24,013 bases of DNA from a virus: positions 1 to 24,013 of the IMG/VR virus record IMGVR_UViG_3300033155_002050. The stretch is one strand, 5' to 3'. The translations under genes were made by a program, and so were the position numbers. Positions within the stretch are counted from its first letter, which is position 1; each line of letters starts with the position of its first letter. Below the pieces are notes generated by a model. It saw only the letters and a list, made by a program, of their open reading frames with translations, ran no database searches and had not been told where the DNA came from. Below, piece after piece: positions 1-6,106 of this stretch.

Positions 1-21
1 TACCCGATATTCTCATCATTC

Positions 22-156
22 TCAGGGGATAATCGCCAAAGCAACGCCAATGACAAATGCACTTGCGAGTTCAAATACAGAAAGAAGCTCTGTACCAAAA
101 CCAAAGCAAGCTACGATAACGAGCACAATACCTACCAGTTTCACGAAACCCTTCAT
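22..156 (-). CDS. Small hydrophobic membrane protein (44 aa)
   Basis: A 44-codon frame on the minus strand starts with ATG (complement of 154-156) and ends with TGA (complement of 22-24). A good Shine-Dalgarno sequence, AAGGGAG, lies about 7 nt upstream of the start. The peptide opens MKGFVKLVGIVLVIVACFGF and continues with a second apolar stretch near residues 32-43, with a short linker holding two acidic residues between them. This predicts one or two membrane segments. It is the only plus/minus divergent gene supported here. I recognise no family. A small lysis-associated or superinfection-related membrane peptide is possible because a holin-like gene lies across the intergenic region, but that is inference. 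Confidence 0.6.
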   Translation of the reverse strand: MKGFVKLVGIVLVIVACFGFGTELLSVFELASAFVIGVALAIIP

Positions 157-218
157 TTTCAACTCCCTTTACTAAAAAGAAAAAAACACACATATAAACA
201 ATTTATATATGCAGGGCA

Positions 219-247
219 TAGATAAAATAGGTGGCAAGGATTGTCAA
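219..247 (-). promoter_or_regulatory. Candidate sigma70-like promoter for the minus-strand gene
   Basis: Read on the minus strand, a perfect -35 box TTGACA (complement of 242-247) is followed after 17 nt by TATCTA (complement of 219-224). The -10 match is poor, but the spacing is ideal and the promoter points at the 44-aa gene. The -35 box abuts the outer stem of the three-way-junction repeat that begins at 247. Confidence 0.4.
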
Positions 248-321
248 TGGTGACATTTGTTCCCTGCGCTGTATTTCCGCAGGGTTACATTGGGCTCTTT
301 CAATGTAACAAATGTCATCAT
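247..321. other. Three-way-junction inverted repeat
   Basis: Three perfect or near-perfect stems nest without spare bases. The outer stem pairs 247-260 with 308-321 (14 positions, one G-T wobble). Inside it, 262-268 (CCCTGCG) pairs with 278-284 (CGCAGGG), and 285-292 (TTACATTG) pairs with 301-308 (CAATGTAA). The result is a T-shaped fold with two arms, drawable in either RNA or single-stranded DNA. I see no T-run next to it, so it is not a plain terminator. Its function is unknown; candidates are a structured RNA, an origin or nicking site, or a recombination site. Confidence 0.65.
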
Positions 322-433
322 TTACAAAACGTTGAGTTTTTGACACAAAGGACGAAGTCCTGTGCAAAAATTCATAAGAGGTCTGCAGTCCGGATCAGCA
401 TTAAATATAGCGCCCCCAAAAAATCGGATAAGG

Positions 434-478
434 AATTGCCCCTGCGGCTTTATGCAGGAGCAATTACCCGCATTTTTT
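434..478 (+). terminator. Hairpin followed by a T-run
   Basis: AATTGC and CCTGC (434-445) pair with GCAGG and GCAATT (455-465) around one C-A mismatch, and TTTTTT follows at 473-478. The gap of 7 nt between stem and T-run is longer than usual, so terminator function is uncertain. Just upstream, 344-364 forms a smaller hairpin whose core is AGGAC-GAA-GTCCT. Confidence 0.4.
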
Positions 479-505
479 GTGGTAGATAGATTTATATGCC
501 CGGAT

Positions 506-559
506 GCTCACATGAGAAAGCCCCATCTTTGGCGCTTTTGCCAGGGGCTTTCTGTGAGC
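506..559 (+). terminator. Long two-part terminator-like hairpin
   Basis: GCTCAC (506-511) pairs with GTGAGC (554-559). Inside, AGAAAGCCCC pairs with GGGGCTTTCT, and the apex carries a small TGGC/GCCA stem. The downstream bases CACCCCTATTTTAT are moderately T-rich. It is the most stable simple hairpin in the left region and probably ends a plus-strand transcript, or separates the left transcription unit from what follows. Confidence 0.5.
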
Positions 560-636
560 ACCCCTATTTTATAATGCCCAGTATATATATATATTACTAG
601 TGAAAGCAGTCCCGATATAAATATCAATATAGCGGA

Positions 637-667
637 AGAAGGCGAGGCTGATTTTGCCTCACCTTCT
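637..667. repeat. Hairpin with internal C-A mismatch
   Basis: AGAAGG-C-GAGGC (637-648) pairs with GCCTC-A-CCTTCT (656-667) across a 7-nt loop. The arm design (6 bp, one C-A mismatch, 5 bp) is the same as in the hairpin at 434-465, although the sequences differ. No T-run follows. Confidence 0.5.
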
Positions 668-724
668 GGAGCACAGTGCACAGGCGCTAAAACAACAGGC
701 ACTATCGTTGTTTTTAGAATGTGC

Positions 725-793
725 ACATAGGGACGACTTGAACGGCCCGCTATATAGGGACAAAGAAGGGAGCTTGCGACCGCGTCCCTATGT
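725..793. repeat. 11-bp perfect inverted repeat
   Basis: ACATAGGGACG at 725-735 is exactly inverted at 783-793. The 47-nt interior holds a further partial copy (TATAGGGACA near 752-761). No credible gene occupies this stretch; a 62-codon plus-strand frame over 654-842 lacks a good ribosome binding site and family resemblance. Confidence 0.5.
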
Positions 794-856
794 AGCTAAT
801 GATGAGAGCCAAACAATTGTGATGTTGCCTCATGAAGTATAGAGTGGCGCAGTGCC

Positions 857-1269
857 CTCCTAGACACAGGCTGTATGTGCCTGTAGGCTAGTAAGGAGCA
901 CAAGCTTCATGCCCCCGCGCGGTGTACGAGGCAACATGCAATTGCCATGCTGTATGTGCATGGGAGGGGTCGTAGGGGGTAACCCCTACATTGTATGAGC
1001 ACACATACAGGCGTAAGCCTGCCACGCGCTCTTGCGTGGGTGAGCGTAGCGAACTGTGTGCGAATGAAGAAGGCACTCCAAACTGGGCGAAGCCCAAGGC
1101 TTGGAGTGCGTCCTTGTATTATCTATCACACATGACGTCTGTGTCGTGTGTAGCCAAGGGTTCAAAGGGACAGGATGTCCCTTGGCGAGCGCGAAGCGCG
1201 AGCTAAGGTACGTAAGCCTAACTGCGCGAAGCGCAGACAAGGGTTTGTAAAACAGTGAGCGAAGCGAAC
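857..1269. ncRNA. Hairpin-dense non-coding region, candidate structured RNA
   Basis: About 410 nt carry at least eight small, mostly perfect hairpins in close succession. They are 866-884 (ACAGGC/GCCTGT), 935-962 (CATGCA/TGCATG), 972-989 (7 bp, GTAA loop), 992-1009 (TGTATG/CATACA), 1008-1021 (CAGGC-GTAA-GCCTG), 1022-1039 (CCACGC/GCGTGG), 1073-1109 (9-bp stem enclosing GGGC-GAA-GCCC), 1154-1185, 1189-1199 (GCGC-GAA-GCGC) and 1222-1236 (CTGCGC-GAA-GCGCAG). A near-identical 15-mer, GTGAGCGWAGCGAAC, occurs at 1040 and 1255. Stop codons interrupt all frames and the short frames present have no good ribosome site. The hairpin density suggests a large structured phage RNA, or a replication or packaging region. 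The strand is undecided. Confidence 0.4.
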
Positions 1270-1300
1270 GTTTAGGTGTTAACGCCAGAAGCATGGCCCT

Positions 1301-1408
1301 GGGGTGTGCCCGAGCGGGACATACCCCCCCCTCCCCCTCCCCCTCCACTGGGGTAAGCTGCGACTTGTGCGGACACGGAAATATTAATAGGGGGTGTGAG
1401 GGGTGGGG
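1301..1408. other. Hairpin plus C-tract and G-tract pair
   Basis: A hairpin at 1301-1327 (GGGGTGTG, then CCCG-AG-CGGG, then ACATACCCC) runs into a C-rich tract at 1324-1346: runs of 8, 5 and 5 C separated by single T. The minus strand there has enough G-runs for a G-quadruplex. On the plus strand, G5, G4 and G4 runs follow at 1390-1394, 1400-1403 and 1405-1408, so the two tracts could also pair with each other. Nothing here looks coding. Confidence 0.5.
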
Positions 1409-1482
1409 CGTTCACTTGTTGAAATGTATATATAAGGCCTATTACCACTTACACAATCAAGGAGGACCCCTTTTGCCTCACC

Positions 1483-1608
1483 ATGGGAAAAGCGCCACCA
1501 CAGCAAAGTTCAAAAACGGGGAGGGTGAATACTAAAACCAATGCAGTAATTAACCATATATGGCAAATTACTGGTTCGGTATCGAACCACAAGGCAAAAA
1601 GCTTGTAA
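1483..1608 (+). CDS. Possible small basic peptide (41 aa) or leader peptide
   Basis: A perfect Shine-Dalgarno AAGGAGG stands at 1459-1465, so something is probably translated here. With ATG at 1483 the frame gives a 41-aa basic peptide ending at TAA 1606-1608, but the 17-nt spacing is too long. A TTG at 1473 has ideal 7-nt spacing and gives a 20-aa peptide in another frame, ending at 1535. The first dispersed palindrome (1572-1589) lies inside the 41-aa frame. I recognise neither peptide. A leader peptide, or a decayed gene start, is equally possible. Confidence 0.25.
   Translation: MGKAPPQQSSKTGRVNTKTNAVINHIWQITGSVSNHKAKSL
1572..1589. repeat. Dispersed palindrome, copy 1
   Basis: TGGTTCGGTATCGAACCA: 7-bp arms around GTAT. 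It lies 50 bp upstream of the first tandem promoter. Three related copies are at 8511, 16231 and 21231. Confidence 0.85.
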
Positions 1609-1638
1609 AGTGTGTTTACAAGCAAAAATGCTTGTAAA
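1601..1638. promoter_or_regulatory. Three alternating GCTTGTAAA boxes
   Basis: GCTTGTAAA (1601-1609), its inverse TTTACAAGC (1615-1623) and GCTTGTAAA again (1630-1638) sit immediately upstream of a -35 box at 1640. Neighbouring pairs can form a 9-bp hairpin in either register. The position suggests operator sites for an activator or repressor, or competing RNA hairpins. Confidence 0.5.
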
Positions 1639-1639
1639 G

Positions 1640-1669
1640 TTGACAATATACCCGGGTTTAGTATACAAT
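1640..1669 (+). promoter_or_regulatory. Candidate sigma70 promoter P1
   Basis: TTGACA (1640-1645) and TACAAT (1664-1669) are 18 nt apart. The -10 box overlaps the palindrome CAATATATTG (1666-1675). A second TTGACA at 1684-1689 lacks a clear -10 at good spacing but is followed by another CAATATATTG at 1707-1716. Transcripts would run rightward into the holin gene. Confidence 0.55.
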
Positions 1670-1747
1670 ATATTGGTGATTAGTTGACAATAACGCCAGT
1701 AATACACAATATATTGTTGGTTATCTCTCAAATAATGCAATATATTC
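1644..1747. promoter_or_regulatory. Array of CAATATAT boxes (operator-like)
   Basis: Related boxes occur at 1644 (CAATATACCC), 1666 and 1707 (both the perfect 10-bp palindrome CAATATATTG) and 1738 (CAATATATTC). A further one, CAATATATCC, lies at 1899 on the -10 box of the last promoter. Overlap with the promoters argues for regulatory binding sites, although AT-rich promoters can produce such words by convergence. Confidence 0.4.
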
Positions 1748-1873
1748 ACGACAAACCAATTTTGTTCCACCCGCGCCAGGCCAGATTCACGAAAAGACAT
1801 CATACTGCACTCTCGGTTTAGACATATTGTGACTATGGGACAAAATTAAGGTTGAATCGCTGAAAAACACCCC

Positions 1874-1902
1874 TTGACAAATTGAAACTTTGTGGGTACA
1901 AT
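1874..1902 (+). promoter_or_regulatory. Strong sigma70 promoter P3 for the holin/virion operon
   Basis: TTGACA (1874-1879), a 17-nt spacer and TACAAT (1897-1902) give a near-consensus promoter. An interrupted repeat ACAAA...TTTGT (1878-1893) lies in the spacer. The transcript would have a leader of roughly 115 nt before the ATG at 2023, including a GTAACT/AGTTAC hairpin around 1957-1975. Confidence 0.75.
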
Positions 1903-1996
1903 ATATCCAGTGTTGTAACTACTACTTTGAAATTCGTCTACTACATAAGATTAGTAACTATATAAGAGAGTTACCACTGCGTGGCGCAAAACAAGT

Positions 1997-2016
1997 TTGA
2001 TAAGCTTATCAAGGAG
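1997..2016 (+). promoter_or_regulatory. Perfect palindrome merging into the holin ribosome binding site
   Basis: TTGATAAGCTTATCAA (1997-2012) is a perfect 16-bp palindrome and its last two bases are the first two of the Shine-Dalgarno AAGGAG (2011-2016), 6 nt before the ATG at 2023. It may be an operator. In RNA it may be a hairpin that tunes access to the ribosome binding site. Confidence 0.6.
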
Positions 2017-2022
2017 TAATAC

Positions 2023-2385
2023 ATGGACTGGAATCAACTATTGCTGGACATAATGCCTCTTTTGCAGCAGCTCTTAGTGATTGTTCTTTCCGCATTGCTG
2101 ATCTTTGCGACCAAGAAAGCGAATGAATGGATCAAAGCCAATACAGACGAGAGCCAACTGGCTCTTGTGAACATGGTTGCGAAACAAATCGTTCTTTTCC
2201 TGGAGCAAGTTGGAGAAGCACGTGGATGGGCAAGCTCAGAGAGTAAGAAAGAATACGCAGTAAACCGACTCATACAGGATCTCGCTGGTATGGGTGTTGC
2301 GATTACTATGGAACAAGCCGACCTCGCCATTGAGGCAGCGGTTATGGAATTCACCAACGAAGCAGCTTCAAACCTGCCGGGCTAA
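2023..2385 (+). CDS. Holin-like protein, LLH-type
   Basis: The 120-aa protein has one hydrophobic segment at about residues 7-30 (rich in Leu, Val and Ile), a Lys-Lys stop-transfer, and then an amphipathic soluble part. That layout (short N-terminus, single membrane helix, helical tail of about 85 residues with conserved Ala/Glu/Tyr pattern) matches the LLH family of phage holins (superfamily 6). Such proteins form inner-membrane lesions that let endolysin out at the end of infection. Start choice is firm: AAGGAG lies 6 nt upstream. It is the first gene after the strong promoter at 1874. No endolysin is visible beside it. A tail-associated membrane protein is the main alternative. Confidence 0.65.
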   Translation: MDWNQLLLDIMPLLQQLLVIVLSALLIFATKKANEWIKANTDESQLALVNMVAKQIVLFLEQVGEARGWASSESKKEYAVNRLIQDLAGMGVAITMEQADLAIEAAVMEFTNEAASNLPG

Positions 2386-2408
2386 AAATTTTTCGACGAT
2401 TATGATTA

Positions 2409-2447
2409 CCTCCGGTTGGTTGGGTGCGCCACCCCTGCGGCCGGAGG
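2409..2447 (+). other. Nested intergenic hairpin
   Basis: CCTCCGG (2409-2415) pairs with CCGGAGG (2441-2447), enclosing GGGTG-CGC-CACCC (2422-2434). It fills the gap between the holin and the next gene. No T-run follows, so an mRNA processing, stability or partial-termination role is more likely than full termination. Confidence 0.5.
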
Positions 2448-2471
2448 ATTCGTGAATACTAAAGGAAGTAC

Positions 2472-4028
2472 ATGGCTGGCCCAACCTATACTACAGATTT
2501 AACAACATTATCTGAGGCAGACGATTTCGGCAACTGGGACGAAAGTTCCAACGCTGCTTGGGATGATGCTGGCTCAATGGTTGATGAGGAAAACTTCTAT
2601 ATTCAAGAAGAATCCGGTGCAGCCACCTGTGTTTCAGCACAATTCACGAAAGACGGTGTAGGAACAATTATATACGGGCATGGTTCAAGCGTGGCTATCC
2701 CCACTCCCGGAGCTGTGTTAATTTGGCATTTCTGGGCATCCCCTCCATCGCTGGCAGTATTAGCAAGCGGCGGGGTTAGAGCAATTGTTGGAAATAGCTT
2801 TGGTGATTTCGAAGCCTGGAAAGTATCCGGTTCTAATTTTGAACCCAGTCCAATTGGTGGTTGGTATAATTATGCGGTCGATCCTTCTTTAACTTACGAT
2901 TACACAATAGGCACTGTTGGATCTCCATTTTCACATTTTGGTATAGCTGTTTCAGCCACAGCACAGGCTAGGGGAAATCCAAACGCTATTGATGTCATTA
3001 GATATGGAAGATGTGAAGCCAGGTACGTAGGTGGAGAAGCTGCTGATTATGCTACATTCGCCGGCTTTGCCGGAGAGGATAATGATCCTCTGAATATGTG
3101 GGCCCTGCTGCAGAATATTCCAGGTGGATATAAGTGGCAAGGATTAATGACACTCGGTTATGGCGGTGCAGTAGATTTTAGAGATTCCAACAAGAGTATA
3201 CTCGTAGCCAACACCTTGAACGTAGTCTCTGACTTTAATAAAATCGAGCTTGACAACGTAAGTTCTAATGTCGAATGGACAAATATTTCCATAACTGCAC
3301 TAGGTACTGTATCCAGAGGTAATTTCGAAATGTTGGTAGATTTACCAACATCAAAGATCGGTTGTGTTTTCACCGATATGGGCACCTTTGCATATGATTC
3401 ACTCGCAGACATCGTTAATACAACTTATCGTAGAACTGATTTAATATCCGCACTTGGCGGAAGTTTTACTGGTTGTATATTCGAAGAAGTCAGGAATGGC
3501 ATTTCCGTTTTATGCAGCACAACAAGTAATATTGAAGGATGTACATTTCTTTCAGATGATAGCAATCATGCTATTAAAATTGACACGCCCGGGATATATG
3601 ATCTCGATGACAATATTTTTACAAATTATGCAGTCACAAACGGCTCTGGCGGAAATGAAGTAATCTTTAACGACAGCGGAGGCGAAGTAACACTCAACGC
3701 ATCTGGAAATACTGGAGTTCTCTCAGTGAGAAACGGTACCAGCGCAACAACGATACTCAATGAAGATTTGATTACTTTCAAATTAACGGGATTGCCCTCG
3801 AATACAGAGGTAACAATAGTAAACGCCTCTACCCGGGCGGAATTATATCATATTGAAAATTCAAGTGGAGACGTGACACATACTTACACAACAGGAGGAG
3901 CGGTAGTTGACGTTCTCATACACCACGTAGATTACGATCCACACATTGGACAGCTCTTGGACTACACACTTCCAAGTATTAGCACAACGCTGCCAGTCAC
4001 TTTAGTTTTAGACAATACTTATATTTAG
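2472..4028 (+). CDS. Beta-helix virion protein (possible tail spike or fibre)
   Basis: The protein has 518 aa. After an N-terminal beta-rich part (about 1-240), residues 245-425 show short repeating strands with Asn/Asp/Gly turns and stacked aliphatic and Cys positions (for example GCVFTDMG, GCIFEEVRNG, GCTFLSDDSNH). This is the look of a right-handed parallel beta-helix as in phage tail spikes. The last 90 residues (about 430-518, beginning ITFKLTGLPSNTEVTIVNAS) resemble the small C-terminal beta domain common in phage structural proteins. It probably sits on the virion surface, where such proteins bind or degrade host glycans. No catalytic triad can be assigned. The ribosome site AAAGGAAG precedes ATG 2472. 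Confidence 0.55.
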   Translation: MAGPTYTTDLTTLSEADDFGNWDESSNAAWDDAGSMVDEENFYIQEESGAATCVSAQFTKDGVGTIIYGHGSSVAIPTPGAVLIWHFWASPPSLAVLASGGVRAIVGNSFGDFEAWKVSGSNFEPSPIGGWYNYAVDPSLTYDYTIGTVGSPFSHFGIAVSATAQARGNPNAIDVIRYGRCEARYVGGEAADYATFAGFAGEDNDPLNMWALLQNIPGGYKWQGLMTLGYGGAVDFRDSNKSILVANTLNVVSDFNKIELDNVSSNVEWTNISITALGTVSRGNFEMLVDLPTSKIGCVFTDMGTFAYDSLADIVNTTYRRTDLISALGGSFTGCIFEEVRNGISVLCSTTSNIEGCTFLSDDSNHAIKIDTPGIYDLDDNIFTNYAVTNGSGGNEVIFNDSGGEVTLNASGNTGVLSVRNGTSATTILNEDLITFKLTGLPSNTEVTIVNASTRAELYHIENSSGDVTHTYTTGGAVVDVLIHHVDYDPHIGQLLDYTLPSISTTLPVTLVLDNTYI

Positions 4029-4042
4029 ACAGGAGAAATAGA

Positions 4043-5617
4043 ATGGCAAAAATTGTAGATCCCGATCAACTGAATCAGTCCACGGAGGTAGTTTTCGTAC
4101 CCGCGTCTGCGACGATCCAGTTGTTAGAAGCGGGAAACTTGGACGATGATGCACCGCGCTCCACTTCTGGAGTAGCATTGCAAGCTGTCTATTCCTTTTG
4201 TAAAGAGGAATGGAGAACAGATGCAGGACTATACCTGAACAGGTATCGTTTCCCTATCAAGGCTATTTACGAAGCCAAATACCTCATGGAAAACACCTGG
4301 GATTGGGCAGACCCCACATCTCGTGATCTTATCCGTGATGCTGGCTGGCAAGAAGTAAACGGTGACGAATACACTTGCTTCATCTCACTTGGCACCATGG
4401 ATGATGATGTGATCGATCAAGGCTACTTCACTACCGCAGCAGGCTTCGATCAAACAAAGGTTGATTTTGGTTCGACAGGCCAATTGAATGAAGCTACACT
4501 CACGATTGATTTTGGTTCTTATGATTATTCCGGATATCACAAAGCTTTCCTTCGGGAAGAACTAAAAACTTACGACGAATACAACATTCTCGTTGAACAG
4601 GGATACGCAGCATTAACCTTTATTGCTTATCGTCTCCCGCTTTCAAACGAAGTTGATACGTCAATGAACCCCACCTACGATGATACTTATATAGAGGGTG
4701 CAAATCAGCCGTTTACCTCTATGGAATTGCAGTATTATCCTGGACATACATTTGATGCAGCCACGGCTAAATTTTATACCTTGAACGAAGTTGGACAGGA
4801 CGATGCCGATCGGTGGTTCAGGTGTTCCGTGGCCGGAACACTGGATGCTGCCGGCGTGATTGATTACACCAATGCAGGTGGAGATGGAACTTTTGTAGCT
4901 TACGAAGGTGAGCGTGAAGTTGGCGCTGGCAATTACTACGCTTTCAATCGTGCCATTGTTTGTGATAGTGGCAACAAAGCAGACACAGAAGAATTGTATG
5001 CTTTCGCTCAGCACAGAAACCGTCAAGGTACTGATATCAATGACGACACTGAAACATTGAGTTATGGCACAGTTTACGGTGATGTAGCAGTAAGACTTTG
5101 CTACTTTGTCGGTACTGATCTCCACACTTGGCCAGGCGTGTGCATTGACAATTACGACCAAAATGTTGAACCTGACATTAAATTACACGACATCACAGTC
5201 GACAATCCTCTCGACAGCGAAGATGTACCAACCGTTTCTACCCTTAGAACATATCCATTTGTTTCTTCCGGAAACATGGTCTTCAATGATGCTCTCAAAA
5301 ATGACAGTGACGGAAAATACTGGATGTATTTCAAAGATGCTAATGGTAGTGCTTTCAATACAGCCGACGCCACAATCGTCAATGATAATAGTGCATCGCC
5401 CATTACTGGAGCTATCCCGACTAACAGCATTGCCTTTACATTCGACTATGCTGGTAATGTCCAAGAAGGAAGATCGGGCGGAACTGACGCAATCGTTGTT
5501 GTGGTCGCAATGGGTCTGAACGGAGCGGAATGGGTCGAGGGTGAATTTACCATTACCGAGAACGTAGGGCTATCATTCCCAATCAACGCTGGTGTAGAGC
5601 GCAACTATTCAACCTAA
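4043..5617 (+). CDS. Large virion-type structural protein
   Basis: A 524-aa, acidic, beta-rich protein without signal peptide or membrane segment, preceded by AGGAG. Residues 46-75 contain KEEWRTDAGLYLNRYRFPI and a following AGWQEV. Both features recur in the product at 6096 (KEDWQTNALLNKFRFPV, then YGWRIRP), so the two genes share an N-terminal domain. The rest has many Asp/Gly/Asn/Tyr residues and long strand-like stretches, typical of tail or capsid surface proteins. The gene lies 14 nt after the beta-helix gene in the same operon. I do not recognise a named family. A baseplate, fibre or head decoration protein is inferred. Confidence 0.5.
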   Translation: MAKIVDPDQLNQSTEVVFVPASATIQLLEAGNLDDDAPRSTSGVALQAVYSFCKEEWRTDAGLYLNRYRFPIKAIYEAKYLMENTWDWADPTSRDLIRDAGWQEVNGDEYTCFISLGTMDDDVIDQGYFTTAAGFDQTKVDFGSTGQLNEATLTIDFGSYDYSGYHKAFLREELKTYDEYNILVEQGYAALTFIAYRLPLSNEVDTSMNPTYDDTYIEGANQPFTSMELQYYPGHTFDAATAKFYTLNEVGQDDADRWFRCSVAGTLDAAGVIDYTNAGGDGTFVAYEGEREVGAGNYYAFNRAIVCDSGNKADTEELYAFAQHRNRQGTDINDDTETLSYGTVYGDVAVRLCYFVGTDLHTWPGVCIDNYDQNVEPDIKLHDITVDNPLDSEDVPTVSTLRTYPFVSSGNMVFNDALKNDSDGKYWMYFKDANGSAFNTADATIVNDNSASPITGAIPTNSIAFTFDYAGNVQEGRSGGTDAIVVVVAMGLNGAEWVEGEFTITENVGLSFPINAGVERNYST

Positions 5618-5632
5618 AATATAGGAGAATGT

Positions 5633-6106
5633 ATGGAAACTATCAATGGAATAGTATATTGGGAGCGTGGAGACTTCACGCTCCTAATCAAGAGTTTGTC
5701 TCCAGAAGAGTCGGTCAAAAGACACGATTGTCGCTATGCGCTATTTCGTGCTCAAACTGAATTCAATGGAGGCAACAAAGCCGAACCCAAACATCTCGAG
5801 ATTATGAGAAAGATCTTGAATTATAAAGGGACCGGTGATATACTGGACTTTGCCAAAACCTGGGATGTTGGACATCCCGAACCAGACTTTGAGATTGTTC
5901 AAAGACTCTGGTCTATTCATCAGGAACATAACCAAATGATGAATAGAGTAACAGTGACTATCGCCAAAAGTGATACCGCTGAAACCCTGGCCAAGAAAGA
6001 ACATGCCGTTATGGAAAAAGAGAAACGGCACGTAAAACGAGAAGCCAAGAAAGCGAAGGAACAGAAAGCAAAAACTCCGAAGAAGAGGAATAAACGTGGC
6101 AGTTAA
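5633..6106 (+). CDS. Unknown 157-aa protein with Lys-rich helical tail
   Basis: The start ATG at 5633 follows AGGAGA. Residues 1-100 are mixed alpha/beta with no motif I know. Residues 100-157 are strongly helical and rich in Lys, Glu and Ala (EKEKRHVKREAKKAKEQKAK) and should form a coiled coil or a nucleic-acid-binding tail. The 3' end overlaps the next gene by 11 nt, suggesting translational coupling with the two structural genes beside it. A chaperone or assembly factor for those proteins is possible but unproven. Confidence 0.5.
   Translation: METINGIVYWERGDFTLLIKSLSPEESVKRHDCRYALFRAQTEFNGGNKAEPKHLEIMRKILNYKGTGDILDFAKTWDVGHPEPDFEIVQRLWSIHQEHNQMMNRVTVTIAKSDTAETLAKKEHAVMEKEKRHVKREAKKAKEQKAKTPKKRNKRGS

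Noticed and set aside
654-1803. Several 60-120 codon open frames in the left non-coding region (654-842 plus, 888-1097 minus, 986-1348 minus, 991-1206 plus, 1510-1803 minus)
   Set aside because: They overlap one another in different frames, lack ribosome sites, translate hairpin repeats into odd compositions and resemble no family.
4822-4841. GTGTTCCGTGGCCGGAACAC, an inverted repeat with 8-bp arms in the 4043 gene
   Set aside because: It is single, lies in coding sequence and its arms do not match the dispersed palindrome; treated as chance.
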